64,000 bases of DNA from Acidisoma sp. L85 (GTDB taxonomy: Bacteria; Pseudomonadota; Alphaproteobacteria; Acetobacterales; Acetobacteraceae), in assembly GCF_009765865.1 (NCBI RefSeq), contig NZ_LMUQ01000076.1, positions 299,547 to 363,546 on the forward strand, read 5' to 3'. The position numbers were made by a program, and so were the translations under genes. The stretch's first letter is position 1. Every line of letters starts with the position of its first letter. The notes beneath the pieces are model-generated. The model saw nothing but the letters and a program-made list of their open reading frames with translations, did no database searches and had not been told where the DNA came from. Positions 32,397 through 42,428 of the stretch are shown piece by piece.

Positions 32397-32724
32397 TTTC
32401 AAGGCAGGATTTTGGCAATATATCGTTTTTGAAACGAACAGCTAAAACATTGCGAAAGCATTAAACCCAATATTCAAAACAAGAACAGATCATAAACAAG
32501 GAGTGGCTTCGGGCTTTGTCAGTCAGCGTAAGTGGAGCCGCCTAATTCTTTGTTTTTCACAGAGTTTCCTCGGATTTTTCCTGTCCCAATTTGGTAAATC
32601 CCTTTGACGCCCAATTTTGCCCATGGTAACCCATGACATCCCAAACGAAGCCGTGATCGTTTGAACGGGTTCGTTTCAGTAGCGCCAGGGCAGGCAGAGC
32701 CAACGGGAATGGAAAGGGGGCCGG
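32397..32724. other. intergenic region between rnpB and the dcw operon
   Basis: This 328-bp stretch is clearly AT-richer than its surroundings. Its first part has a small hairpin, TCGTTT-TTG-AAACGA (32423-32437), inside a T-rich run; it may end rnpB transcription. No ORF here looks coding. The second half holds the phased CCCA boxes described separately and presumably the main dcw promoter; no clean -35/-10 pair could be chosen. Confidence 0.6.
32600..32643 (-). promoter_or_regulatory. predicted MraZ operator: five boxes with 10-bp phasing
   Basis: CCCA occurs at 32610, 32620, 32630 and 32640, each exactly 10 bp apart. A CCCT at 32600 extends the phase. Read on the minus strand these are TGGG boxes. 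Known MraZ operators upstream of mraZ in E. coli consist of TGGGN repeats separated by five bases, that is, a 10-bp period. The spacing is seen directly; assignment to MraZ rests on that known pattern and the adjacency to mraZ, 81 bp downstream. Confidence 0.7.
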
Positions 32725-33192
32725 ATGACGCATTTCCTCGGCACCCACCAGAACAGGTTGGACGCAAAAGGACGCGTTTCGGTTCCAGCGACTTTTCGTT
32801 CCGCGCTTAAGGCTCTGGACGATGGGCAAGAGGGTGGCGCCGGCATGGTGCTGCGGCCGTCCCACAAGCATGATTGCATCGAGGCTTGGCCGCTTGCGAC
32901 GTTCAAGGAACTCGCGAATCCGCTCGATCGCCTCGACCTCTTTAGCGAAGCGCATGATGATCTGGCGTCCGCGCTTTACGCGGATTCCTACGCGCTGGAA
33001 GCCGACAAAGAGGGTCGCATTATTCTTCCGGAGCCGTTAGTCGCCCATGCTGGATTAACGGACATAATTGTCTTCATGGGACTCGGACGGATCTTCCAGA
33101 TTTGGGAACCCGCGGCCGCGGAGCGTCGCCGGGCGGAGGCGCGAGACCGGGCGAGGGCGCGCAGCCTGACGCTGCCCGGAGGAACCACCTGA
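32725..33192 (+). CDS. mraZ: transcriptional regulator MraZ
   Basis: A 155-residue AbrB-like protein that forms a ring of subunits and represses its own operon. The two DxxxR motifs are in [16 protein letters not shown] (residues ~10-25) and [13 protein letters not shown] (residues ~94-106). It opens with [10 protein letters not shown]. The ATG is preceded by GGAAAGGGGG. It is the first gene of the dcw operon, and its stop overlaps the rsmH start (TGATG). Confidence 0.96.
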   Translation: MTHFLGTHQNRLDAKGRVSVPATFRSALKALDDGQEGGAGMVLRPSHKHDCIEAWPLATFKELANPLDRLDLFSEAHDDLASALYADSYALEADKEGRIILPEPLVAHAGLTDIIVFMGLGRIFQIWEPAAAERRRAEARDRARARSLTLPGGTT

Positions 33193-34133
33193 TGTCTCGC
33201 CATCTCCCTGTCATGTTGACCGAGGTTCTGCTGGCCCTCGCGCCGGCCGAAGGTGCCGTGTACCTGGACGGAACCTTTGGTGGCGGCGGTTATACCGCCG
33301 CGATCCTTGGCGCCGCGCAATGCACCGTCTGGGCGATCGATCGTGATCCGGATGCGATCGCGCGCGGAGCCGCTCTCGTCGCGGCGCATCCTGGCCGATT
33401 GCATCTGATCGAAGGTCGCTTCGGCGATCTCCTCCGTCTGCTCGCCGAGCGCGAGGTTGGAGCGCTTGACGGTGTGGTGCTCGATCTCGGTGTTTCCTCC
33501 TTCCAGATCGATCAGGCGGAGCGCGGTTTCAGCTTCCGCCAGGATGGTCCGCTCGACATGCGGATGGGCCGGGAAGGGACGAGCGCCGCCGATCTCGTCC
33601 GCGACATGCCAGTTGACGATCTTGCGGACCTGCTCTTCCGATTCGGCGAGGAGCGGCAGTCCCGCCGTATCGCGCGCGCGATCGTGGCGGCACGGGCCGA
33701 GACGCCGATCACCACCACCGGGCGGCTTGCCAGCATCATCCGCAGCGTCATGCCGAAGGATGGCTCTGGCATCGATCCCGCGACGCGCAGTTTCCAGGCA
33801 CTACGCATCGGCGTGAACGATGAGCTGGGCGAGATCGAACGCGGTCTGGCTCAGGCTTGCCGCGCACTGCGGCCGGGCGGCCGGCTGGTCGTCGTTTCTT
33901 TCCATTCCCTCGAAGATCGGATCGTCAAGCGCTTCATGACAGATGCCTCCGGCCTCACCCCCGCGCCGTCCCGCCATGATCCTCGCGGCCTGATGCAGAT
34001 GGGAAGACCGGAGTATCGGTTGCTCACGCGGCGCGCATTGAGACCGAGCGAGGCAGAGGTTGCCGCAAACCCCCGCGCACGCAGTGCCCGGCTGCGCGCT
34101 TTATGCCGCATCGAGGCGGAGGCCGCCGCATGA
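33192..34133 (+). CDS. rsmH: 16S rRNA m4C1402 methyltransferase
   Basis: A 313-residue SAM-dependent enzyme (MraW) that methylates C1402 in the 30S decoding centre. It starts [13 protein letters not shown]. The SAM loop is [15 protein letters not shown], and the later [10 protein letters not shown] and [15 protein letters not shown] motifs are diagnostic. [15 protein letters not shown] lies in the C-terminal part. It overlaps mraZ by one base and ftsL by four. Confidence 0.97.
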   Translation: MSRHLPVMLTEVLLALAPAEGAVYLDGTFGGGGYTAAILGAAQCTVWAIDRDPDAIARGAALVAAHPGRLHLIEGRFGDLLRLLAEREVGALDGVVLDLGVSSFQIDQAERGFSFRQDGPLDMRMGREGTSAADLVRDMPVDDLADLLFRFGEERQSRRIARAIVAARAETPITTTGRLASIIRSVMPKDGSGIDPATRSFQALRIGVNDELGEIERGLAQACRALRPGGRLVVVSFHSLEDRIVKRFMTDASGLTPAPSRHDPRGLMQMGRPEYRLLTRRALRPSEAEVAANPRARSARLRALCRIEAEAAA

Positions 34134-35128
34134 TCCGTCCTGTCACCTGCATCTGTCTCGTGCTCGCCGCCGGTTCGGGTCTCTATCTGTATCAGGTCAA
34201 GCAACGGGCTTTCGTGCTCGATGCTGATCTGCGCTCGACTTATCACTCGATCGACATGGCGCGCGACCGCACGCGCATGCTGCGCGCCGACTGGGCGCTC
34301 ATGAACGATCCCGAGCGGCTCCAGGCGCTCGCCGACCAGTATCTTTCGCTCAAGCCGATGGCGCCGTCCCAGCTCAAGACGCTCGACCAGCTTGCTTCCG
34401 CGCTGCCGGCACCGGGCACGACGCGAGACGGCAAGCCCATCGTCCCGGTCCCCGCGCTGCCGGGGCCGTCGCTCGGTGTTCCAATGGTCTCGGCGACGCC
34501 GCCGAAGCTCCCTGGCGTAGCTGATACCGGGCCGCGGCTTGCTCTGGCGCCGCCTGTGCAAGTCACAACGCCCTTGCAGGCGGCACCGCCCGACCAGACA
34601 GCGCTTCAGGCACCTTCGGCCCAGCCAACGCCCGATGTTTCGCTGGACGCGGACGCGGATGCGCTGCCGGAGCCGCCCGTCGCTCAGCCGCCCGCGCCGC
34701 CTTTGGCGGCGTCGGCGCCGGATACGCAGGTCGCCGTCAACGCGCCTCTCGCCCCGCCGCGTCCCCTCGCGCCACCGGCCGTTGCGAAGCGGCCAGCGCA
34801 TGTGCGTGCCGCGGCGCACAAGCCGGAGCCGCCGACTGACCAAATCGCCAGCGGTGATGCGACGACTTCCGCCGCTGGTCTGGCACCCGCCATCGCGAGG
34901 CCGCGCCACCACCATCAAGCGGCGCCGAGCTTCGTGCGTGCTCCTGGCCAACTCTATGCGGCGAACGAGCCTCCCGCACGGCCACCGGCGCCGTTGCGGA
35001 CCGCAATGCCGATGCGCATCACGCCGCCGGCCGCGACCGTTATGTATAGGGCGCCAGTATCCGGCTCCTCGCTCGGCATGGCGGCCGCTGATTTGCCGCC
35101 GCCGCGTCCGCTCTACTCGTCGCAATAG
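34130..35128 (+). CDS. ftsL: FtsL-like division protein with long Pro/Ala-rich tail
   Basis: A 332-residue bitopic protein in the ftsL position. One N-terminal helix (residues ~2-20, [20 protein letters not shown]) is followed by a short periplasmic coiled coil ([17 protein letters not shown] to LSLKPM, ending near residue 82). That part is the size of a normal FtsL. The remaining ~250 residues are low-complexity Pro/Ala/Gln with histidines near the end. FtsL links FtsQ/B to FtsI/W. Identification rests on topology and synteny, since FtsL sequence is poorly conserved. Confidence 0.8.
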   Translation: MIRPVTCICLVLAAGSGLYLYQVKQRAFVLDADLRSTYHSIDMARDRTRMLRADWALMNDPERLQALADQYLSLKPMAPSQLKTLDQLASALPAPGTTRDGKPIVPVPALPGPSLGVPMVSATPPKLPGVADTGPRLALAPPVQVTTPLQAAPPDQTALQAPSAQPTPDVSLDADADALPEPPVAQPPAPPLAASAPDTQVAVNAPLAPPRPLAPPAVAKRPAHVRAAAHKPEPPTDQIASGDATTSAAGLAPAIARPRHHHQAAPSFVRAPGQLYAANEPPARPPAPLRTAMPMRITPPAATVMYRAPVSGSSLGMAAADLPPPRPLYSSQ

Positions 35129-35140
35129 GCGCCGCGCCCG

Positions 35141-37156
35141 GTGAACGACGCGCCGCCCCCCGACACCACGCCGAACCACCCCTGGGGCCGCATGCCAGGC
35201 GCGCGAGACGACGCGCTGCGTGCCGAGACCTTGCGCATCACGCAGCCCGACCTAAAGCGCCGCGCGGTGATGGAAAAAAGCCGTGGCCGACTGGTCGCCG
35301 TCGCGGCGGTGTTCTTCCTGCTGTTCCTCGCCGTGGCCGCCAAGCTGACGGACGCCACGATCCTCAACCCGCTCAAGCCGGCGCCGCGCGTGGTCGAGCA
35401 TTTCGTGCCCGATCCTGTCACCATTCCGCCGCCGCCCCCCGGTCGCGCATCCATCATCGACGCGAACGGCCAGATCCTCGCCGTGTCGCTGCCGGTCGCG
35501 AGCCTCTATGCCGATCCGCGGCAGATGATCGACACCGACAAGGTGGCACAGGATCTGAAGCAGGTTCTGCCTGATCTGAATGAACCTGAGATCGCCAAGC
35601 GTCTCGCCTCCGCCAAGGCTTTCGTTTACATCGCGCGCACCGTCACCCCGGCGCAGCAATTCGCCATCAACAATCTCGGCGTGCCCGGCCTGTCGTTCCA
35701 GATGACGCAGGTTCGGCGCTATCCGCTCGGCGATACTGCGGCGCAGGTGCTCGGCGGCGTCGATATCGACGAGGATGGTGTCGCCGGCGTCGAGAAGTTC
35801 TTCAATACGCGCCTCAATACGAATACGGCTCCGCTGCGGCTTTCGATCGATGTGCGCGTGCAGGCGATCCTGCGGGACGAGGTTGCGGCTGCGGTCAAGA
35901 CCTATTCGGCGATTGGCGGCTGCGGCATCGTGCAGGACGCCCATACCGGGCAGGTGCTTGGTATGGTGAGCATCCCCGACTATGACGCCAATGATCTTGG
36001 CTCGGCGCCTCCGGCGTCCCGTTTCAACCGCTGCGCGACCGGCACCTACGAGCCGGGTAGCGTGTTCAAGCTGCAGACCGCGAGCATGGCGCTGGACGAC
36101 AGCGTCATCCACATGTGGGATTCCTTCAACACCACACATCCCATTCCCATCGGCCGCTTCCACATCACGGATTTCGAGCCGAAGCATTATTGGATGCAGC
36201 TTCCCGACATCATGCGTTTCTCCTCCAATATCGGCGCCTCGCGGATTTCCGTACTTATCGGCAAGGATCGTCAGCGTGACTGGCTGAAGAAGCTTGGCCT
36301 GCTGTCGCGTGAGCCGATTGAACTGCCTGAGGCCGCGCTGCCGCAGGTGCAGGCGGAAAACCGGTGGGGCCGCGCGACCGTGATGACGGTGTCCTTCGGC
36401 AACGGTATCGCCGAAACCCCGCTGCATATTTCGAACACCGCGGTTGCCATCGTGAATGGCGGCACGTTGTACAAGCCGTCGCTGCTCGCCAGCAATCCCG
36501 GCGACCCGCCCTGCACGGGCACGACGGTGATGCAGCAATCGACCTCGGATACGATGCGCAAGCTCATGCGCCTGATTGTAGTCGATGGCACCGGCAACTT
36601 CGGTGAGGTGCCGGGTTATTTCGTGGGCGCTAAAACCGGCACGGCGCAGAAAGTCGCGGCGCATGGCGGCTACGTGAAGCACACCAACTATAGTTCGTAT
36701 GTCGCGGCCTTCCCGATCTACGCGCCGCGCTATGTGGTTTATATCGCCATCGATTCCGGTCATGCGACGGCGGCGACCCATGGCTTTACCACGGGCGGCT
36801 GGATGGCTGGTCCCTCGGTCAGCCATGTCATCGCGCGCATTGGCCCGATGCTGAACGTGATGCCGCGCTTCACCGATGTCGAAGCGATCAACGCCTCGCT
36901 TGCGATTCCCGCGCATGTGCCGGCGCCGCCCGGTGCCGTGCCGCTTGGTCCCAATAACCCCGGCGAGCCGGATAACATCGCGATGGGCGACACGCCCGCG
37001 AAGCCCGCGCATCATGCGACGCGTGAGGCGGCAGCGGCGACGACGCCGGCGGCGCCAGGCTGGACCGCGAATGCCGCGAGCGCTGCCGGGTTGCGTCACG
37101 ATGCGATGTATCGCGTTCCGATGCCGGCCGCCGCGTCCGCTCATGCGGGTCACTGA
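35141..37156 (+). CDS. ftsI: division-specific transpeptidase FtsI (PBP3)
   Basis: A class B penicillin-binding protein of 671 residues that cross-links septal peptidoglycan. A cytosolic N-terminus is followed by a membrane helix (residues ~48-67, LVAVAAVFFLLFLAVAAKL). The catalytic Ser is in YEPGSVFK (Ser near residue 307), the SxN motif in RFSSNIG (~361), and the KTG motif in GAKTGTAQK (~498). The catalytic domain ends near residue 575. A further ~100 Ala/Pro/His-rich residues follow, longer than usual. The GTG start lies 12 bp after ftsL. Confidence 0.95.
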   Translation: MNDAPPPDTTPNHPWGRMPGARDDALRAETLRITQPDLKRRAVMEKSRGRLVAVAAVFFLLFLAVAAKLTDATILNPLKPAPRVVEHFVPDPVTIPPPPPGRASIIDANGQILAVSLPVASLYADPRQMIDTDKVAQDLKQVLPDLNEPEIAKRLASAKAFVYIARTVTPAQQFAINNLGVPGLSFQMTQVRRYPLGDTAAQVLGGVDIDEDGVAGVEKFFNTRLNTNTAPLRLSIDVRVQAILRDEVAAAVKTYSAIGGCGIVQDAHTGQVLGMVSIPDYDANDLGSAPPASRFNRCATGTYEPGSVFKLQTASMALDDSVIHMWDSFNTTHPIPIGRFHITDFEPKHYWMQLPDIMRFSSNIGASRISVLIGKDRQRDWLKKLGLLSREPIELPEAALPQVQAENRWGRATVMTVSFGNGIAETPLHISNTAVAIVNGGTLYKPSLLASNPGDPPCTGTTVMQQSTSDTMRKLMRLIVVDGTGNFGEVPGYFVGAKTGTAQKVAAHGGYVKHTNYSSYVAAFPIYAPRYVVYIAIDSGHATAATHGFTTGGWMAGPSVSHVIARIGPMLNVMPRFTDVEAINASLAIPAHVPAPPGAVPLGPNNPGEPDNIAMGDTPAKPAHHATREAAAATTPAAPGWTANAASAAGLRHDAMYRVPMPAAASAHAGH

Positions 37157-37160
37157 GCTC

Positions 37161-38627
37161 ATGCAGCGCATGCCCGGCAGTTTCACACCTTCCGCCCGTG
37201 CCGCCTGGGCCGCGCAAGCTGCGGGACTGTCGGTGAGCGGGATCACCGCGAATAGCCGCGAGGTCCGGCCCGGCTTCGTCTTCGCCGCTTTGCCAGGTTC
37301 GGCGCAGGATGGGCGGCGCTTCATCGGCGATGCGGTCGCGCGCGGCGCGGCGATGGTTCTGGCCCCGCCCGGCACCGAATGGCCAGCGGGCGTGCCCCCT
37401 CGGCCGATGATCCTGGACGACCAGCCGCGCCGTCGCCTGGCGCAAATGGCGGCAGCGCTGGCAGGCGCGCAGCCGCGCGTCATCGCCGCCGTCACCGGCA
37501 CGAATGGCAAGACCAGCACCGTCGATTTCCTGCGCCAGATCTGGATGTTCGGCGATACGCCCGCGGCTTCCCTGGGCACGCTCGGCCTCGTCGCGCCCGG
37601 CATGCCGCCGGGTGCCGGACTGACGACGCCCGATCCGGTCAGCCTTGCCGCGACATTGGCGGCCCTGGCCGCCGCCGGCATACAGCACGCGGCGCTTGAG
37701 GCTTCGTCGCATGGGCTCGATCAGTTCCGGCTAGACGGGGTGCGCCTTGCGGCGGGCGCCTTCAGCAATCTGACGCGGGATCATCTCGACTATCACGGCG
37801 GCATGGAGGCTTATCGCGCCGCCAAGCTCCGGCTGTTCAGCGAACTCCTGCCGCGCGGCGCTCCCGCGCTCTCCTCCACGACGCTCGACGCCGATAGCCA
37901 GGCGATGCTGCGGCAGACGGCAGCCAGGGCCGGCCTGGTTCTCGGCACGGTGGGCGAGAGCGGCTCGATCATTCGCCTTGACCGCGCGACGCCTGTGGCG
38001 GCGGGGCAGGTGCTGGAACTTACCTTGGCCGGTGGCCGCAAGCTTTCGCTGACTTTGCCGCTGCCCGGAAGGTTTCAGGCGGAGAACGCGCTGCTGGCGG
38101 CGGGCCTCGCTTGCATGCTCGGTCTACCGAGCGCGGTCGAGCAGCTTGCCAGACTGCAAGGCGTGCGTGGTCGTCTTGAGCGCGCGGCGACATTGGCGAA
38201 CGGCGCTGCCGCATATGTCGACTACGCGCATACGCCCGACGCCATTTCCCGCGCGCTGGACGCGCTGCGTCCGCATGCCGCGGGCCGTCTCGTCATCGTG
38301 CTCGGTGCCGGCGGGGATCGCGATCGCGGCAAGCGTCCGCTCATGGGCGCGGCCGGACAGGCCGGTGCGGATGCGGTGATCGTGACGGACGACAATCCGC
38401 GCACGGAGACGGCCGCGACCATTCGCGCGGCCGTTATGGCGGGTTGCCCTGGTGCCATCGAGATTGGTGATCGTCGCGCGGCGATCGCGGCGGGTCTGGA
38501 GATGCTCGGTACAGGCGATGTGCTGGTTGTCGCGGGCAAAGGCCACGAGCTCGGGCAGATCGTCGGTCGCGAGACATTGCCCTTCGACGACGCCGCCGTC
38601 ATTCGCGAACTCGCGGGCGCCGCATGA
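37161..38627 (+). CDS. murE: UDP-MurNAc-tripeptide synthetase (meso-DAP adding)
   Basis: A Mur ligase of 488 residues that adds meso-diaminopimelate to UDP-MurNAc-L-Ala-D-Glu. The ATP loop is VTGTNGKTSTVDF. The DDNPRTE motif, near the C-terminus, recognises meso-DAP rather than lysine. TSREV-like NSREVRPGFVFAAL is the N-terminal uracil-binding segment. The ATG at 37161 follows the ftsI stop closely; ATG 37143, which overlaps ftsI, is also possible. It overlaps murF by four bases. Confidence 0.96.
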   Translation: MQRMPGSFTPSARAAWAAQAAGLSVSGITANSREVRPGFVFAALPGSAQDGRRFIGDAVARGAAMVLAPPGTEWPAGVPPRPMILDDQPRRRLAQMAAALAGAQPRVIAAVTGTNGKTSTVDFLRQIWMFGDTPAASLGTLGLVAPGMPPGAGLTTPDPVSLAATLAALAAAGIQHAALEASSHGLDQFRLDGVRLAAGAFSNLTRDHLDYHGGMEAYRAAKLRLFSELLPRGAPALSSTTLDADSQAMLRQTAARAGLVLGTVGESGSIIRLDRATPVAAGQVLELTLAGGRKLSLTLPLPGRFQAENALLAAGLACMLGLPSAVEQLARLQGVRGRLERAATLANGAAAYVDYAHTPDAISRALDALRPHAAGRLVIVLGAGGDRDRGKRPLMGAAGQAGADAVIVTDDNPRTETAATIRAAVMAGCPGAIEIGDRRAAIAAGLEMLGTGDVLVVAGKGHELGQIVGRETLPFDDAAVIRELAGAA

Positions 38628-40003
38628 CCGTGCTTTGGTCCGCCGAGAATCTGGCGGCGGCGACTGGCGGCTCCATGAGCCGGCCCTTCACCGCGACGGG
38701 ACTCTCCATCGACACCCGCAGCATTGTTCCGGGCGAGCTTTTCGTGGCGTTGCAAGGTGAGAACCGCGACGGCCATCTTTTTGTCGCCGAGGCTTTGGCG
38801 GCGGGTGCCTCAGGTGCGCTGGTCGATCGCGAGGTAGAAGGCTTGGCGGAGGATGCGCCACTCCTCCGCGTTGACGATACGCTGAGCGCGCTGACGGCAC
38901 TCGGGCGTTTTGGCCGCGACCGGTTCAAGGGCCGGGTCGTTGCCGTCACCGGCAGCGTCGGCAAGACGACGACCAAGGAAATGCTGCGGCGGATTCTCGC
39001 GGCCAGCGGCGAAACCCATGCCGCCGTCGCGTCCTACAACAACCATTGGGGCGTGCCGCTGACCTTGGCTCGGTTGCCGCCCGGCGCCGCCTTCTGCGTG
39101 GCCGAGATCGGCATGAACCATGCGGGCGAAATCGCGCCCTTGGCGGCGCTCGCACGGCCGCATGTCGCGGTGATCACCACCGTCGAGCCCGTGCATATCG
39201 GCCACATGGGCAGCCTGGAGGCGATCGCCGATGAGAAGGCGGCGATCCTGTCCGGACTGCTGCCCGGCGGAACCGCCGTGCTGCCATCCGATAGCCCGCA
39301 ATTCAAGCTTCTTAGCTCCCGCGTGCGAGGTGCCGCGATCGTCCGTTTCGGCACTCAGCGCCAGGCCGAGGCGCGCCTTGTCGCGGCGGTCAGCGATGTC
39401 GAAGGCGTTTCTGTCTCTGCGGTTTTTGGTGAAATCGAACTCGCTTTCCGTCTGGCCGCGCCGGGTCGGCACATGGCGATGAATGCAGTCGCCGCCATCG
39501 CCGCCGCCATGGCGCTTGGCGTCGAGCCGCATCATGCCGCCGCGGCGCTGGATGGCTTCGCCGCGGTCACCGGCCGTGGCGTCCGGCGGGTTATCGCGCT
39601 GACTGATGGCGAGGCTATTCTGCTCGATGATAGCTACAACGCTTCCGGTCCCTCGGTGCGCGCGGCGCTCGCCGTCCTTGGCCTGCAACCGGCGACGCGG
39701 CGCATCGCGGTGCTCGGCGACATGCGAGAATTGGGCGACGCGAGCATCGCCGAGCACATCGGCCTCGCCCCCGATGTGGAAGCGCATGCCGATCTCGTTT
39801 TCGCCTGCGGACCGGAGATGCGGCGGCTTTTCGACAGCTTGCCCGCCGCCCTGCGTGCCGGCTGGGCCGAGGATTCGGACAGCTTGGCGCCGATCGTCGC
39901 GGCGGCGCTGCGGCCCGGCGATGCGGTATTGGTGAAGGGCAGTCTTGGCAGCCGGATGGCGCGCATCGTCGCGGTCTTGCCGGCACCGGCGGGAACGGCC
40001 TGA
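38624..40003 (+). CDS. murF: UDP-MurNAc-tripeptide D-alanyl-D-alanine ligase
   Basis: A 459-residue Mur ligase that adds D-Ala-D-Ala to the tripeptide. The start region [18 protein letters not shown] is typical. The ATP loop is [14 protein letters not shown]. The middle domain has [13 protein letters not shown] and [15 protein letters not shown], and the C-terminal domain has [15 protein letters not shown] and VLGDMRELG. Stop and start overlaps on both sides mark tight coupling. Confidence 0.97.
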   Translation: MTVLWSAENLAAATGGSMSRPFTATGLSIDTRSIVPGELFVALQGENRDGHLFVAEALAAGASGALVDREVEGLAEDAPLLRVDDTLSALTALGRFGRDRFKGRVVAVTGSVGKTTTKEMLRRILAASGETHAAVASYNNHWGVPLTLARLPPGAAFCVAEIGMNHAGEIAPLAALARPHVAVITTVEPVHIGHMGSLEAIADEKAAILSGLLPGGTAVLPSDSPQFKLLSSRVRGAAIVRFGTQRQAEARLVAAVSDVEGVSVSAVFGEIELAFRLAAPGRHMAMNAVAAIAAAMALGVEPHHAAAALDGFAAVTGRGVRRVIALTDGEAILLDDSYNASGPSVRAALAVLGLQPATRRIAVLGDMRELGDASIAEHIGLAPDVEAHADLVFACGPEMRRLFDSLPAALRAGWAEDSDSLAPIVAAALRPGDAVLVKGSLGSRMARIVAVLPAPAGTA

Positions 40004-41091
40004 TGCTGTACAATCTCCTCCTGCCGCTCAGCGAGCACTTCCACGGTCTCAACCTCATTCGCTATCTGACCTTCCGCTCCGGCGGCGCGTGCCTGACCTC
40101 GCTCGTCATGAGCTTTGTTCTGGGTCCGCGCGTCATTGCCAAGCTGCGGTCGCTGCAGAAGCAGGGCCAGCCGATCCGTCTTGACGGACCCGAGCGGCAT
40201 CTGATCGAGAAGAAGGGCACGCCTACCATGGGCGGCGTGCTTATCCTCAGCGCGCTGACCATCTCGACCCTGCTCTGGGCGGATTTGCTGAATCCTTATG
40301 TGTGGTCGGCGCTTTTCGTCACGCTCGGCTATGGTGCGCTGGGGTTTGGTGATGACTATCTCAAGCTTACCAAGCGCAACACCAAGGGTCTTTCGGGGCG
40401 GCTGAAGCTGATCGGGCAAGCGGTGATTGGCTTGCTGGCCTCGGCCTGGATCGCGTTTCACATCGGCGGACCGCTCGGCACCGGCATTTCCATTCCCGAC
40501 TTCAAGAATGTGCTGATCCCGCTGGGCATCTTCTTTCCGTTTTTCGGCATGCTGGTGATGATGGGCGCATCGAATGCCGTGAACCTGACGGATGGGCTGG
40601 ACGGGTTGGCGATGGTGCCGACCATTATCGCCGCCAGCGTCTTCGCGCTGATCGCCTATCTCGTCGGCAATCGCATCTTCGCGGGCTATCTGGAATTGCC
40701 TTTCGTTCAAGGTTCCGGCGAGCTGGCGATTTTCTGCTCGGCGCTGATTGGCGCGGGACTCGGTTTCCTGTGGTTCAACGCGCCGCCGGCGGCGGTGTTC
40801 ATGGGTGACACCGGGAGCCTCGCCCTTGGTGGCGCCTTGGCATCGGTCGCGGTCACGACGAAGCATGAGATCGTGCTTGCGGTGGTCGGCGGATTGTTTG
40901 TGGCGGAGACGGTTTCGGTCATCATCCAGGTCTTCTGGTTCAAGCGTACCGGACGCCGCGTGTTCCTGATGGCGCCGCTGCATCATCATTTCGAGAAGAA
41001 GGGCTGGGCTGAGCCGACCATCGTCATCCGCTTCTGGATCATCTCGATGATCCTGGCACTCGCGGGTCTCGCGACCCTGAAGATTCGCTGA
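40003..41091 (+). CDS. mraY: phospho-MurNAc-pentapeptide transferase
   Basis: A 362-residue integral membrane enzyme with about ten helices. It transfers phospho-MurNAc-pentapeptide to undecaprenyl phosphate to form lipid I. Conserved loops are [35 protein letters not shown], and the histidine-rich [13 protein letters not shown]. The C-terminus has the usual [19 protein letters not shown]. It overlaps murF and murD by one base each. Confidence 0.97.
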   Translation: MLYNLLLPLSEHFHGLNLIRYLTFRSGGACLTSLVMSFVLGPRVIAKLRSLQKQGQPIRLDGPERHLIEKKGTPTMGGVLILSALTISTLLWADLLNPYVWSALFVTLGYGALGFGDDYLKLTKRNTKGLSGRLKLIGQAVIGLLASAWIAFHIGGPLGTGISIPDFKNVLIPLGIFFPFFGMLVMMGASNAVNLTDGLDGLAMVPTIIAASVFALIAYLVGNRIFAGYLELPFVQGSGELAIFCSALIGAGLGFLWFNAPPAAVFMGDTGSLALGGALASVAVTTKHEIVLAVVGGLFVAETVSVIIQVFWFKRTGRRVFLMAPLHHHFEKKGWAEPTIVIRFWIISMILALAGLATLKIR

Positions 41092-42428
41092 TGGATTTTC
41101 CCACCACGCTCTTCGCGGGAAAGCGTTTCGCCATTCTCGGCCTCGGTCGCAACGGCCTGCCGGTGGCGCGCGCGCTGCGCGGCATGGGCGCCGAGACGAT
41201 GCTATGGGACGACGGCGCCGCCGCCCGCACGGCCGCCGAGGCGGAAGGATTCACGGTGCGGCCGCTGATGGAAGCCGGCGAGCCGCTGCCGGATGCGCTG
41301 ATCCTCTCGCCCGGCATTCCGCACAACCTTCCAGCGCCGCATGCCGTGGCGGCAAGGGCGACGGCGGCGGGCGTGCCGATTCTTAGCGATGCGGAGCTGC
41401 TGTTTAAGGCGGTTCGCGCGGCCGACTCGGCGGCTCGTTTCGTCGGAATTACCGGAACGAACGGCAAATCGACGACGACGGCCCTGCTGGCGCATATTTT
41501 ATCGACCGCCGGCTTGCCTGTCGCCGCGGGAGGAAATCTTGGAATAGCAGCCCTGTCGCTCCCGTTGTTGCCAGACTCTGGAATTTACGTCCTGGAAATG
41601 TCTTCTTACATGTTGGAGCGAATCGCGACTCTCCGCTTTTGTGCGGCAGCGATGCTCAACCTCAGCCCCGATCACCTGGACCGACACGGCGACATGGCCG
41701 GATATGCACGCGTCAAGCGCGCGATCTTTGCCCGGCAGACGGCCGCCGATTTAGCGGTGATCGGTGTGGACGATTCCCTTTCGGCGGCGATGGCCGATGA
41801 ACTGGACTCTGGTCCGGCGCGCGTCATCCGGGTGAGCGGTGTGGAAGTTCAGACGCTACCGCCGTCGCTGCCCGGCGCGCATAACGCGCAGAATGCGGCC
41901 GCCGCGCGGGCACTGGCGGAGTCGCTTGGGATTGACGCGGCGACAATCGACCGAGGCATTGCGAGTTTCCCAGGTCTCGCTCATCGCCAAACATTGGTCG
42001 CGACGCGTGACGGCGTTGCTTTCATCAATGACAGCAAAGCCACGAACGCCGATGCCGCCGCGCGGGCACTCGGCTGCTACGACCGGCTCGTGTGGATTGC
42101 CGGTGGCATCGCCAAGTCCGGCGGCATCGACTCCTTGGCTGAGTTTTTCCCGCGCATCGCGCAGGCTGAACTGATCGGCCGTGACGCCGCTTTGCTCGCT
42201 GAAACCCTCGCGCGCCACAAAGTTCCTCATCGCATTGCCGGAACTTTGGAGGACGCGGTGCCAGCCGCGCATGCCGCCGCCCGCAGGCTTGGCGTTCGCA
42301 CCGTGCTGCTATCACCGGCTTGCGCGAGCTTCGACCAGTTCACAGGATTCGAGGCGCGGGGTGACCGTTTCGCCGCGCTAGCCGCCGCGCTGGACCAACC
42401 TGGTGCGACCGCGGGGAGGGCCGCGTAA
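41091..42428 (+). CDS. murD: UDP-MurNAc-L-alanine:D-glutamate ligase
   Basis: A 445-residue Mur ligase that adds D-glutamate. The N-terminal Rossmann-like loop is LGLGRNGLPVARAL, with LSPGIPHN following. The ATP motif is ITGTNGKSTTTALLAHI. Downstream are VLEMSSYMLERI, LNLSPDHLDRHGDMAGYARVK (spanning two ligase motifs) and NDSKATNADAAARAL. It overlaps mraY and ftsW by one base each. Confidence 0.97.
   Translation: MDFPTTLFAGKRFAILGLGRNGLPVARALRGMGAETMLWDDGAAARTAAEAEGFTVRPLMEAGEPLPDALILSPGIPHNLPAPHAVAARATAAGVPILSDAELLFKAVRAADSAARFVGITGTNGKSTTTALLAHILSTAGLPVAAGGNLGIAALSLPLLPDSGIYVLEMSSYMLERIATLRFCAAAMLNLSPDHLDRHGDMAGYARVKRAIFARQTAADLAVIGVDDSLSAAMADELDSGPARVIRVSGVEVQTLPPSLPGAHNAQNAAAARALAESLGIDAATIDRGIASFPGLAHRQTLVATRDGVAFINDSKATNADAAARALGCYDRLVWIAGGIAKSGGIDSLAEFFPRIAQAELIGRDAALLAETLARHKVPHRIAGTLEDAVPAAHAAARRLGVRTVLLSPACASFDQFTGFEARGDRFAALAAALDQPGATAGRAA

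Noticed and set aside
32600-32643. A CRISPR-like short array
   Set aside because: The repeated unit is only four bases with a 10-bp period and sits in a promoter region, which fits an operator rather than a CRISPR.
35252-37681. An 809-codon open frame on the minus strand opposite ftsI and murE
   Set aside because: It is antisense to two clear genes, Arg/His-rich, has no recognisable domain, and arises from high GC codon bias.
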